Made by a program: the position numbers and the translations under genes | Assembly (NCBI GenBank): GCA_033065855.1 | Contig: JAVXUO010000146.1 | Span: 124,001-188,000 of the forward strand | Direction: 5' to 3' | DNA from: Escallonia rubra | Lineage: Eukaryota; Streptophyta; Magnoliopsida; Escalloniales; Escalloniaceae | Length of the DNA stretch: 64,000 nucleotides | Shown here: positions 22,924-33,857 of the stretch, piece after piece | Position numbering within the stretch: the first letter of the stretch is position 1 | Layout: every line of letters begins with the position of its first letter | Notes under the pieces: generated by a model | The model's input: the letters and a program-made list of their open reading frames with translations, nothing else | The model's database searches: none | What the model was told of the DNA's origin: nothing

Positions 22924-23672
22924 TTCCTCCAAGTTGAAGGTGTTAGCCCTATGGTTGGCGTTACCATTTTTCACAAATTTTTGAATCAACTTGAAAAATA
23001 AGGATGCTCACAAACATGGGACCCACATTTATGCCTCAGCCTACATTTTGCACAAAAAATTCAATTCACTTGGAAATAATTGATGCTTACACATGTGGGA
23101 CAATTCATGACACAGCCCCCCATGTAGTTGTAGTTGTTGAAATGTTAACTAACTTGGCTTTCACTTATTTAATTTTGGCATTGAACTGTGTATCCATCCA
23201 ACCTTTAAAACTGCATGAATCCATCCAACTTTCAAGTGACAGCAATCATGCTCGGCGTATAAGGAAGGGTACGAATAACACTTCAGGACTCGGTCCCTGC
23301 AAAAAGGGTCAGTACCCTACTCGTGTTTTGGTTCAACAACCTCAACGTCAACCTCAACACCTACACTAACACCAGCACCTACACAAACACTAGTAAATAA
23401 GTAGTTCGAAGTCGGTAGTCTAACAATCTCTTTCCTTCCTTAATCCCTCTGCTTATTGCATTAGTGCCCCTCTCATCCAACACTCGTGAATGATCGAAAC
23501 TGATAATTCGGGATCATGCAATGTTCACTCCACATACTTACATTGCATCATCATTTCATGTAGAGTACCGGAAGAAGCTCGCTAGCAAAGTTTTAAGGCT
23601 AAAGTCCTTAAATGTTATTTGTTCTTTTGACGGGTAATGCTAGTCGCTAAAGTACTAGAGAGGTAACAAACT
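22924..23672. other. Gene-free intergenic sequence
   Basis: No recognisable gene. A 121-codon open frame at 23004-23369 has no family resemblance and lies in repeat-dense DNA. Confidence 0.5.
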
Positions 23673-24085
23673 AACTAGTTTCAGCGACAGCTTTTGGACA
23701 TGGCGGATGTCCCTGATACCACTGCTCCGATTATGTACGACTTTTGCTTCATTTTATCTGATTTCCACCAGCTCAGTTTCGACAAAGCCACGGCGTCTCA
23801 GCTCAAGGAATCCAGATCACTAGCTGCTTTTGTCTGCCATGCCCGTATCAACGTCTTTCAGGACTGGGTGCATGACTTTTTGCCGCAACAAGATCTTTAA
23901 GTCCTTTTGCTTTGTATACGTCTTTTGTATTGGTGGTCTTGATTGTCGTATCTTTCACCTGTGTTTCGTTGGTGTCTGTTGTTATGTTGTTTCTCTTTTT
24001 CTGTATTCACCTTTGGGTGAAGAACGCTTTATTTATCTATGCTATTCTGTGTTTCTACCAAAAAAAAAAAAACTAGTTTCAGCGA
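23673..24085 (+). mobile_element. 5'-truncated retroinsert (LINE-like) with 15-bp target-site duplication
   Basis: An exact 15-bp repeat, AACTAGTTTCAGCGA, at 23673-23687 and 24071-24085 brackets an insert (23688-24070) that ends in an A tail at 24059-24070. The insert holds a 60-odd codon frame ending FLPQQDL at 23898-23900 and then a T-rich 3' UTR. The structure shows reverse transcription and integration of a polyadenylated RNA, most likely a LINE. Confidence 0.85.
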
Positions 24086-24466
24086 ATGCAGAGCACTTTT
24101 CACACATCCATTTACAGCTTAGTGTATCAAATTTCAGAAGGTGGAGGGTACCAATTGGCTTTTTAACATTTGTAAAGCGATCTAAGCCGATTTCCTTCGC
24201 TGGAAATCGACATACATTGATATCGGATGTTGAGCTTGCCCGTATCGCGAAATTTAGAAGGGAACAATCAATACAAGGTAACAGTTCTTTTTAAGGGACC
24301 TCTTTCTTGAACTCTCCTTGAATCTGGTTAGTAGTATGATTGGTTGCAGCATTTTACTAGAACCCAGTGCTAAAGTATGCCACTATTCCCCAAGGTATTG
24401 TTAAGCATTTCTGAAAACATAGTTGAGCATTCCCAAGAGTATCTCTAGAAGTCATGTCTTATGTTA
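24086..24466. other. Gene-free spacer
   Basis: Nothing recognised between the retroinsert and the solo LTR. Confidence 0.5.
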
Positions 24467-25360
24467 AGCATTGTTGCCGAGGAAAGTTGGTTCGCATGCC
24501 ACGTGAGGTGCCACAAAGGATGCAGTCTGCGTTGGCTTCCAGCTAGGCAAAGTGGGAGACAGCAAGGATGGAGTAAGGGCTGAGAGCAAGGCTCCCCAGA
24601 CAGGTCGCGAGGGCTGGCAGCGCCGCGTAAGCAGGGAGACGACGAGCAGGGGCGACAGTCAACAGCCGACAGTCCGCGTCAAGGGTGCAGCGTCAAGAGT
24701 CCGATGACAGGAGTCCAAATGTCTTTCTCTCACTAGAAATCCAGAGAGAATGAGCTCTAGCAAGAGAAAGTGAAATGTCCAAATGAGAGAGAAGTCCTTG
24801 AATAAGCTCCAGAATTCACTATATATAGGCACAAATATGCGCGTGTCATCAGCTGACACGTGTCGTCCTCCGGGAGTGACACATCGCCGTAAGGGGTCCT
24901 GCGGTATCGATCGTTCGTCGGATATGCCGGCCCCCGAGTTCGTGCCGCCCTGCCCTTGCAGCGTCCCTCTGCCTGTCTGAGGAGACTGACCACACTGCGG
25001 TAGCATGGTCAGAGTAGCCCATTGCCCCAGCCTCCAGTCCAAGCCCTTACTGAATCCCACGAGATGCGTCATGAGACGCGCAGAGATCCTGGCAGCGGTG
25101 AGGGTTGCCCCTGCAGCCAACTGCCAGGCGTGCCGGACGCGATGCCCTCCGAGGACCTGCTCCCGTCCCGGAGTGACCCGCGGTTCATTGCCCTGACGAC
25201 GTCGATGATCAACGGTGATATGAGCGCACATGCTCACAGCTCGATGCTTAGAGTCCGTGGCGGGGCATCCTCGTGCTGGAGCACTACGAACGGAGCCCCC
25301 AGAAGCCTGTCGGTTGGTTGTGCCGGCGATGGCCTTAGGGTCGTGAGCCTATCCCCGTGG

Positions 25361-25525
25361 CGAAGGCCGGAGCCTCCGGTTGATTGCACCTGCGAGGGCC
25401 GGAGCCCGTCGGTTGATTGTGCTGGCGAAGGCCGGAGCCTCCGGTTGATTGTGCTGGCGAAGGCCGGAGCCTCCGGTTGATTGCACCTGCGAGGGCCGGA
25501 GCCCGTCATTTGATTGAGCCGGCGA
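25361..25525. repeat. Tandem repeat of about 34 bp inside the solo LTR
   Basis: About five imperfect units contain GGCCGGAGCC and GGTTGATTG, alternating between two variants (TCCGG or CGTC after GGAGCC). Confidence 0.85.
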
Positions 25526-25671
25526 GGGCTTAAGGGTTGCGAGCCCGTCCCGCCGTGAGTTTGATTGAGCTGGCAATAATGACCGTCGCACTACTGAAGA
25601 TAGCGAGGGTGTGTTGTTGGAGCGAGAAGCTAGTGCCGTGCAGCAGATTCCCCCCTTCGCGGGGCAATGGA

Positions 25672-25758
25672 GGCCGACCCCCTTGGGGTGGCCGACCCCT
25701 TGGGGTGGCCGACCCCTTGGGGTGGCCGACCCCTTGGGGTGGCCGACCCTATTTGGGG
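25672..25758. repeat. 17-bp tandem repeat inside the solo LTR
   Basis: Five units of GGCCGACCCCTTGGGGT; the first and last differ slightly. Each unit contains the near-palindrome ACCCCTTGGGGT. Confidence 0.95.
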
Positions 25759-25919
25759 GGAGAACACCTTTGATCGCCGTCCGGATGCTCGAGGCGCGGA
25801 GTACTTTAACCGAGCAATCTTGTTGAGCGATGTTGACCGCCAAATGGGTGACGTGTAGCGCCACTAGGATCTCTTAGCGGGCCCCAGGGTGCGGTCCAGA
25901 ATAGGTTGTGAACAAGCAT

Positions 25920-27790
25920 ATCTGTGTAGAAAATACAATCTCTTATTGACAATCTAATATTTGAAAAAAGATGAATGTGTTGTTATGCCATAGAGAAGTT
26001 CATTATGGCAGCTAATAAAAAAGATAATTATATCCTTATTTCTAGGATACTTGTATTAAGTCATTAAGGGTAAATAAGTCATTTAGTTATAAATTTACAG
26101 AGCTAATTGTGTTCGTGGACGCCATGGTGGGTGGCTGCTGTGGTGCGGACTGTGACGTTAGATGGGGCGACCAATGGGAGGCTGCCATGGTGGGTGACGC
26201 TATGGCGTGGTGATGATGAGATGTAGTAGTGGGTTGCAGGTGGAGACCGGCAGTGATGGTGGTGGTGCATGGTCGGTAGGAGGTGGTAAAAAACAAAAAA
26301 AAATTAAAAGGGTCAAAGTTTTCAATACTACGTCGTTGTAGTTCATAGCCATATAGAAGTTTTCTAAGTGCATAGCGATACATTTGCCTTCCCCGTAACA
26401 CGTATAAGTTTTCTGGACATTTTAAAAAATTGCTAATTGATTTTGAGTTGGATGTTTTCACATACCACCACCCAATGTAATTCATCCACGTGTTTGGCCT
26501 GCTAAAAATAAAATTTGTCCACACACAAGAGAGCGTATCGAGACACAATTCCATGTCGAAAAAAATATAATTACAGATTTAATATATAACCTTGTGGGTC
26601 TCTCCACGCTCTACCAATCGATTTTAAGTCAATACTTTCACAATTTTCGCTAAAAGCTTTATTTCAGCAGGAGCAGAGGTACCGCAAGAGTAAACCATGA
26701 TTACAGCAAAACTCGTGCTGCTGCTGCAAACATACACCATGAAGCTTCTCTTTTTTTTTTTTTTGTTGGTCTATTTTAGGGTCGAACAATATGAAGTTCT
26801 ATCATAATAAATCAGGAACCTCATTCAGTGAAGATGCTCTTGGGACATTTTTTTTTCCCTTATAAATGCTTTGAGAACTTTTGACATTGTATGTATTTAT
26901 ATATTTGGCGCTTTTTGTTGACTTCATTACTAAGAAATTAGTATCTTTACACTAAAAAGAGATATATTAAGTCAATTCACAACAACCTTCATTGTCACTA
27001 AACACAACGGCAACGGGTTTGGCCATAAGAAAGTCATGAAATACAAACGTGGCGACAACTACGATAATCTAAATATAACTATTAAACAATATTTTTTTTT
27101 TTACACGTTTTCAAGTTATTTCTCAGTACTAAATAGTTCTTCCGCTTAAGTTTTTGACGCTTAATTTTAATTTTATCGAACAACCCAGAAGACTGACAGT
27201 CATTGCCGGTGAGCCCACTGCACAGTCCACGCCAGTGGGCACGCTCGAGTGGCATGCAGGCAACAAATTAGGTGGGTGCAACTTCACATATTTGACAAAC
27301 TCTAGACGGCACATGCTCTGTGCATTTAATCATATTATCTCCATGTCCCACCAACTCCACAATCTCCGCATAATTGCCCGGCTAACATCTCCAATTTATA
27401 TGTCCCTCTGGCCCTTATTTTAAAGTACTAAAGAAATATTGTATAAAACTTTGTTTGGGATTAGGAAATAACTTTTGTATAAAATCAAGAGCGTAGGCAA
27501 GAGCTCGGTATCAAGTACCTCCGTGTAGGGATCCTTTTGCGATACTGCAATGATGAAAGTTCGTCACAAGAAAGTCTTTTTTGTCTCTGAGAAGCTATCG
27601 ATCATTAAAAAGTGAAAATTTTGTCTTTTTAGCTATAATAGAGCTTTAGCGACAGTTTAAGTTATATGCACCGGAATTTCTACCTTAGGATAGCATTTTC
27701 CATTATGATTGTGTTCATTCTAGTATGGACCACGTTATTGGCGCTTTTGGGTGTCTCTTTAGTGGTTGCATGCATAATTTTTTTTGGCTA
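25920..27790. other. Gene-free intergenic sequence with a GGTGG-rich island
   Basis: No gene recognised. A GGTGG/GATGG-rich island at about 26120-26290 resembles those at 34.7 and 57.8 kb. Confidence 0.5.
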
Positions 27791-28034
27791 GTAAGATAGC
27801 TATAACTCCTGTATAGTGATAATTAATGATTGTTAAATGTCTTTTGTGGCTTTATTTAGTAACACGTACTAAATAAAATACTGTTAAGAATTGCCATTGA
27901 AAGTATGAGCAGAAATGACACTAACAATATTTATTAACCTTTGATAATTGCCACTAAAAGTATTAACAGAAATGTCACTACGATATTTAGGGAACACTGA
28001 TTATCACTATACGAGGGATTGTACCTATCTTCTT
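27791..28034. mobile_element. MITE, family shared with 51956-52141
   Basis: Inverted ends of about 34 bp: the left reads GATAGCTATAACTCC then TGTATAGTGATAAT, and the right read backwards is GATAGGTACAATCCC then TCGTATAGTGATAAT. The interior carries TATTTAGGGA, which also occurs in the related copy at 52 kb. No coding. The target duplication could not be fixed, so the superfamily is open. Confidence 0.7.
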
Positions 28035-28550
28035 GTAACACGGATAGGAGCAAAAAAAAATTTTATTTTTATTTATGGGTCTTAAATTAAATTAGTAGAC
28101 TCCTTTGGCATAAACTAAAACAAACAAACTTCATTATGGACTCAAATATGTGGGAGATTTGTAAACCTTTTTCTTTAACTTTCTGCATGACAAAATCTCA
28201 ATTAAATCTTTGCTACATCCTTGCCAAAAATAAGAGTCTCTATTTCTTGGCCTAAAATACATTCCTAGAATCAAGAAACACAAACCATATCTTGAAGGGA
28301 GGGCGGTTATTTTATAACTTAATTAAGGGTTTAATTAAGAGATTGAAAATAGCTTTTCTCCTTGTGAACTGCAACAAGAACACCATTAAAGTGAAATGAT
28401 TCGGTAAAACTCCTCTTTTCCCGGTAATTAGCAAAAAGACTCTTTGGTTAAAGTGTTATTTATGAAAGGGACCACAATCATCGCCCATTTTCTTCTCCCA
28501 TTACACCTAATAATCAGAAATTTTGGAGGGGGTTTGATTGGAGAGCCCTC

Positions 28551-28558
28551 TATATAAA
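28551..28558 (+). promoter_or_regulatory. TATA box of the E6-like gene
   Basis: TATATAAA lies 55 bp before the ATG at 28613, which fits a transcription start near 28582 and a short leader. Confidence 0.75.
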
Positions 28559-28612
28559 GAATAGGACCATCACAATGTGTTACCACTTGACACTCTTACC
28601 CATATCCCTTCA

Positions 28613-29824
28613 ATGGCTTCCTCTGCCAAGCAATTTTCTGCCCTCCTCTTCCTCTTCACCCTCTCATCCTCTGTCCTTGTTCATGGCAGAGACAGCCAGT
28701 TCTTCAGCAAAGTCACCAACAACAATGGCAACAATGCCCAAGAAACCCTAGTTGTTCCCAACAAGGAAGTTACCACCTTCACCAAGCAAGCGCAAGAAGA
28801 GCCTGTTTCCGCAGCAGGAACCCAGAATGGCTATGGCCTCTATGGCCATGAATCTGGCCAGTTGTCCCCCACTGCCACCAAAACCACCGCCACTACCACC
28901 ATCACCCCCCAGGAGCCCTTCAAGAAGTTTAACCCCAACACTAAAGCCTATGAGCCCTTGGACAAATTTGAGCCTGATGCTAAAGCCTACGAGCCCTTGG
29001 ACAAGTTCGAGCCTGACGAATTTGACCCTAATTCCAACACCAATCTCAACGATCTCTACAAGAATGATGCTCATGTGACTGATCAGCCACAAGGTATGAG
29101 TGACACAAGGAGGAGTGACAACAGTTTCAGTGGCGGCAATGGCATGTACAACCTCAAGGAGCAACAAGGCTACACCACCCCAGTCAACAACTACAACAAT
29201 GGCGGCAATCTGTACAACTCTGAGAAACAAGGTGCGAGTGACACGAAGTTCATGGCCAGAGGGTACACTACTCCAATCAGTAGTGAGAACAGTTACAGTG
29301 GTGGCAATGGCATGTACAACCTCAAGGAGCAACAAGGCTACACCACACCAGTCAACAGCTACAACGATGACAGCAGTCTGTACAACTCTGAGAAACAAGG
29401 TATAAGTGAGAACAGTTACAGTGGTGGCAATGGCATGTACAACCTCAAGGAGCAACAGGGCTACACCACCCCAGTCAACAGCTACAACAATGGCGGCAAT
29501 AATAATGGCATGTACAACCTCAAGGAGCAACAGGGCTACACCACCCCAGTCCACAAGTACAACAATGGCGGCAGTCTGTACAACCCTGAGAAGCACGGTA
29601 TGAGCGACACAAGGTTTTTGGAGAATGGAAAGTACTACTATAACCTTGAAAGTGAGAAGTATAATTTCAACGCAAATGCCAACTCAAGGGGTTTTGAGTC
29701 AAGGGATCAGTACTTCCCCACAAACCAGGGGCGTTATGGGAACGGTGAGAACTACGAGTTCAACAATGGAAACTCATACCAAGAGGAGTTCCAGGGTAGC
29801 CAAGGTGATCAGTACAATCCTTGA
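28613..29824 (+). CDS. E6-like secreted repeat protein
   Basis: This is an intronless 403-residue protein starting MASSAKQFSALLFLFTLSSS with a clear signal peptide ending near VLVHGRDS. The mature part is hydrophilic, rich in Asn, Tyr, Gly and Ser. It contains a duplicated AYEPLDKFEPD block and four copies of GMYNLKEQQGYTTPV separated by Asn/Gly/Tyr linkers (NSYNNGG, SLYNSEKQG). The C-terminal region GMSDTRFLENGKYYYNLESE is the hallmark I remember from cotton fibre protein E6 and E6-like proteins, which are secreted and expressed in fibres and elongating tissue; their biochemical role is unknown. An in-frame GTG lies upstream at 28577, but the ATG at 28613 starts the signal peptide and follows a TATA box at the right distance. 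The repeat number may vary between alleles. Confidence 0.88.
   Translation: MASSAKQFSALLFLFTLSSSVLVHGRDSQFFSKVTNNNGNNAQETLVVPNKEVTTFTKQAQEEPVSAAGTQNGYGLYGHESGQLSPTATKTTATTTITPQEPFKKFNPNTKAYEPLDKFEPDAKAYEPLDKFEPDEFDPNSNTNLNDLYKNDAHVTDQPQGMSDTRRSDNSFSGGNGMYNLKEQQGYTTPVNNYNNGGNLYNSEKQGASDTKFMARGYTTPISSENSYSGGNGMYNLKEQQGYTTPVNSYNDDSSLYNSEKQGISENSYSGGNGMYNLKEQQGYTTPVNSYNNGGNNNGMYNLKEQQGYTTPVHKYNNGGSLYNPEKHGMSDTRFLENGKYYYNLESEKYNFNANANSRGFESRDQYFPTNQGRYGNGENYEFNNGNSYQEEFQGSQGDQYNP
29140..29580 (+). repeat. Coding tandem repeats of the E6-like gene
   Basis: Four units share GGCATGTACAACCTCAAGGA and the following CAACA(A/G)GGCTACACCAC. The near-identical DNA between units suggests recent duplication by unequal exchange. 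Confidence 0.9.
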
Positions 29825-32317
29825 GCAGTACTGAGATGGATTTTTAACTTTGTTGGTGCTTTAAAGCTATGGTAAATTATGTTCTGGTAGTAAAGTTGGA
29901 AGCATAGATTAGTTTATGGTTTTGTTCTTTTTGTGGCATACTTACTGTCATGCTTTGAAGTGAAGTATGGATCTTGTGATTTTATGTCGAGTGATGTCCA
30001 ATTAAATAAAAATTGGATACAACTAAAGGCTTCATATTATTATGTTTATGCATATTCCTACATATGTTATTTTGTGATTCCCTCATTTTTATGTAGGAAT
30101 GTCTATTTTCACGTTATGTTATATTTTTACGGTCTCGAAACGTATAGTTGTAAAAATAAACGCTCTCTTATCGTATTCTGAAATAAAGACATATTGGAAT
30201 TCATAATTCTTGTCCTGTCTTTTGTGGCTATCCCACAAGTCTATACAATACAGATAGATTATTGGCAAGTGACAGTCACAGCTGATGGTCCACCACATTG
30301 GCTCATAGCTTATATGACCCATGACTCTAGTGAGAAAATATGTCATTTTGTACACCGACGATCTTTGATTTTTTTCTTTTGCTTTAAACTTTTTTCCTTT
30401 TTCTTTGTTAGATATTATATTTTTAAAAGCAAGTCATACTTGCTTTAAAAAGAAAACCCTTCTTTCTCGTAATTCTAAGATGATACACTCCCTTTAAAGA
30501 TTTAGACCGACCAACACTTTTGCAAAAGCACAACTATTTAAGACCCAATGAACATTTATTTAGTCTGATCTAATTGGTCACACTTGAATTGTCTTCTCAT
30601 AAAATAAAAAACAAACAAAGGGAGAAAAAGTGGTCTCTTTTCAACATTTTATATCGCACAAAATAACTAATTATTACCCCCCCTCCAACCCACCCCCACC
30701 CCTACCCCCACACTATTTTCTGGAAGGCTGTGGGTGTGTAGGATCTTTTCACAAGTGTCGCTAAATACGGCTTTATTAACACAAAAGCTTGCCACTATAA
30801 ACTTTTATAATAGCTACATAATACTTTTAGCAACAATCTTTTGTTATAACAGTCATTATATCATCAAACATCAGAAGATCACAGGTATTGTTGCACAGTA
30901 CTTGTTAGTTGTTACGGTTTAATGTTTCTTTCACTTTGTACACTTCAATGGTAGGCCCAAAGAAGGGGAAGGTGACCATTTTGTCAATGTCAAGTAAGGT
31001 ATTGGAGTGGAGATGGGCACTTTTCATTAACGGGAGGACCCATAGATTTATATGGGCAATTGCGTAGTTGGTGAGGCAGTAATTGAATTGAAAGAAGTAA
31101 CACTTGCATTTTCTTCCCCGTGAATGACGGGGCTGACCTGTCTGTTCCGCTGTGCAGTGTAATGTGACTGGGAAAGACTATGATGCCAAAGTTCGAGTGA
31201 TTTGAAGAAGAAGTGCTTCGTACATCACTGCTTCACTGTAAAACCCTTGAAATTGTGTGGTGCATTTCAGATTATCAGAGTGCATGGACACTGTTTTCGG
31301 TTGTCTGTTTGACTCAACCTTTGTTTTGAGTTTCACAACTCTTGCGTTTTCTCGTTTCTTAGTTTTGCAGCGATGTTTGTAGCGCGTATGCGTTGCTAAT
31401 AGGGTTGCAAATGTCTAAGCCTTCTCACAAACATCTTGTTGATGGGCTCGACTAGCGAAAAATTGAATTGAGCTTAACAAATGAGCCAAACCCTGACACG
31501 TTCGTTATCGGGCTACTCGATACATAACTTGCTGCTAGGAAATGATGTATACATGCGTGATTCTTAACTTGAAAACTAGTGGTTGTATAAGCAAATTTGA
31601 GTTTTTCGCGAACGCAAGACAATTGAGACACTCCCTAAACTTAAGCAAAACCTCACGCAATTATGCAGCCATGTTTGGTGAATGCTAAAAGCTAGTCCCA
31701 TTGACAAAGTAAATATGACTTTTGCTGAAGTAATGCGTCTTTTAAAGTGATTCCACCACCTGCTTCTGCAAGTGATTCTATCACCTCCTTCTTCGAAACT
31801 CGTTCAAATAGTAGTTGGACGTGTGGATGCGCTACTAATATGGAACATAAAGGTTCTTTCTTTGTTTTCAAAATAGATCATCGCAAAGAAATAATGGAAG
31901 GAGAAAATGCTTAACTGATTCAAAATGCGTTAAATTGTAGCATGCTTGATTAACTTGTGATTGCGTTAAACCAAATACAACAAGGGTTACCACCAACCAA
32001 TATGGGTACCTTGCAAACTTGTGATTCTTTTGTCTTCATCGTTTTATCAATTCTTTCTTGCCCCAAAAGAAGGGCATATGGGTAGAAGTTTTGTCAACGA
32101 ACAAGAGTGATGGGTTAAAGAAGATCTGCAGAATGTGCCTTGTCTTTGTGAAATGGAACCCCATTTCACAAAAGGAGTAGCCATTTCATCAAGACAGAGA
32201 GGAAGAGGCACTCAATGATGTTGAACTGCAATTGTGAAAATTGGAAAGGGGGCCATGCGGGTAATCATAACAGTTGACAAGTCATAATCATCTCCACTTC
32301 CTTGTGTTCCTACCTTT
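29825..32317. other. 3' UTR and gene-free intergenic sequence
   Basis: No gene recognised. A C-rich patch lies at 30677-30713. At 30744-30850 there are TCGCTAAATA and TTTTAGCAACAATC motifs like those of the MITEs at 27.8 and 52 kb, but the ends were not found. Confidence 0.45.
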
Positions 32318-32473
32318 TGTGGAACAGCATAAACCCTCCATGATAGTAGCTTTCCCCAACTTGATTCAGCTTTAGTAATTTATCATAAGTAATGGGAGGT
32401 CCAAAAGCAAATTCGATACTCTCTCCCTCCATATAGAATAATACCGGGCGCTCATACCGCGATCTTCTTGTTC
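32318..32473 (-). other. Isolated exon-like island, product not recognised
   Basis: On the minus strand a good acceptor (GTTTTTTCAG) is followed by a 52-codon open stretch and a donor (AAAAG/GTAGG). It encodes TRRSRYERPVLFYMEG, then FGPPITYDKLLKLNQVGE and SYYHGGFMLFHK. The composition looks like a real protein, but no neighbouring exon could be joined and I do not recognise the family. It may be a captured or orphan exon of a dead gene. Confidence 0.3.
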
Positions 32474-33446
32474 TGAAAAAACAGTCGATTGATTTCACAT
32501 CGAGAATATGAACTTTACATCACGAAGAACACTACTAGTAATTATTATGTCAATGTATACTAATTGACAATGAGTTAGAAAGTAACGCGTCACGGTACAA
32601 GACAATACAAATTCCTTGATTTGAAAGAAAATGACTTGATAGATCTATCTGTGCACAATAGCCGAGACATTCACCACGATACAAAGCTAGAAAAATGTTC
32701 GCAAAAGGAGGACGAGTTAAAACTAGAAAAATATTCCTAGCGGGGCACTTTCCTAGCACAATGATAATGTACGGTCATTCATTTAGGATATTTTTATGAA
32801 TGTGTTCTTATCGGTCTCTTACACTAAACATGTATAAAAAACGTGTATGTAATAAAAATTGAAGTGCATTTTATCGGTTTGAAAGAAATAAGAAAGAGCA
32901 ATATTAAGACCAGCCTCATTATAGTTAAATTCGAGCTCTTGATATTTGGCAAGTAAAGCAATGCATGAGTAGAACAAATTTTAGAGTACTGCTTTAGGGT
33001 TTCAAAGATGGCGCTCGATCCTTGGTAAATCTCAGTGGAACGGATTCTAAGAGCCGCATGTTCTTTCAAAAAATACAATTTTTTTGTTGGTACGACATAT
33101 CAGTAAATGGGTAATGTAGCAGCCCATGAGATAGCTAAATAACGCCAAAAATTATTAATAGATTTATTATTCGATGGAGGAAACGCCCCCGTTTATCATG
33201 TCATTTATTCTCAAAGATGTAATAATATCCCAATTGAACGATCAATAAGATCGAGTCTAAGATAAAACGTGAAAGCTCCCAACGTTGTATCATTTTGCTC
33301 AAGGCCCACGTTGTGTCAAGTGGGCAGCAGATCTGCCTCAAATTAACTTTAAGGTCTGTAAGTTAGAAGCCCAAATCCAGCCGAATGATGCAATTGGCCA
33401 CCACCCTTACACCCAACTCAATGGAGTTCAGTATATAATCCAACAA
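32474..33446. other. Gene-free intergenic sequence
   Basis: Nothing recognised. Confidence 0.5.
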
Positions 33447-33857
33447 TTAGAGGTCGTTTGCGACTGATTCTCAAAAGTAAATTTTGATTAAATCTGAACC
33501 AGTTTCTATAATCATCTTTAATCCATTTTAAGTATAATAGATTAAATTTGTTCTAAGTGTTTGGATAAAAATGGATTAAAGTAGGTTTAGTATTGCAAAA
33601 TTATCATGTAGTGTATCTAAATGTAAATGGAGCATTTAATATATGATTATATGTGAGGTAATTCTCTTGGTTAAACCTGATTTTCCAAAACTGATTAAAT
33701 CCAGAATCATAATTCTCTTGGATTATGATTTAAATTGTTTTGAGCAATTGGAACATATTTAATCAGTTTATTACTTTTTGTCAAACACTTCAAATCTGAT
33801 ATAATCTGAACTTATTCAGGTTTAACCATTCTAAAATCAATCTCAAACACCCTCTTA
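33447..33857. mobile_element. Tourist-like (PIF/Harbinger) MITE with TTA target duplication
   Basis: A 405-bp element (33450-33854) is flanked by TTA on both sides. The left end is GAGGTCGTTTGCGACTGATT and the right end read backwards is GAGGGTGTTTGAGATTGATT. The ends and the three-base TTA duplication fit the Tourist group. The interior is AT-rich with its own inverted segments (AATCCAGAATCATAATTC / GGATTATGATT). Confidence 0.8.

Larger units (their letters stand above)
24467..25919. mobile_element. GC-rich solo LTR with 5-bp target-site duplication
   Basis: The LTR proper is 24472-25914 (1,443 bp). It starts TGTTGCCGAGG and ends GGTTGTGAACA, so it has TGTT...AACA inverted ends, and it is flanked by AGCAT on both sides (24467-24471 and 25915-25919). 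No internal domain, primer-binding site or second LTR is present, so the internal region was lost by LTR-LTR recombination. It is strikingly GC-rich compared with the surrounding DNA. A palindromic TATATATA lies near 24823-24831, so the orientation is not settled; the tandem repeats would fall in U3 if the element is on the minus strand. Open frames within it are by-products of high GC. Confidence 0.9.

Noticed and set aside
23004-23369. A 121-codon plus-strand frame
   Set aside because: No family resemblance, no promoter or splice context, and it lies among transposons.
24659-25237. A 192-codon open frame and overlapping frames in GC-rich DNA
   Set aside because: They lie inside the solo LTR defined by TG...CA ends and AGCAT flanks; the length comes from high GC content, and overlapping frames exist on both strands.
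28748-29596. A 282-codon minus-strand frame opposite the E6-like gene
   Set aside because: It is the antisense shadow of a repetitive plus-strand gene that has a signal peptide, TATA box and recognisable family.
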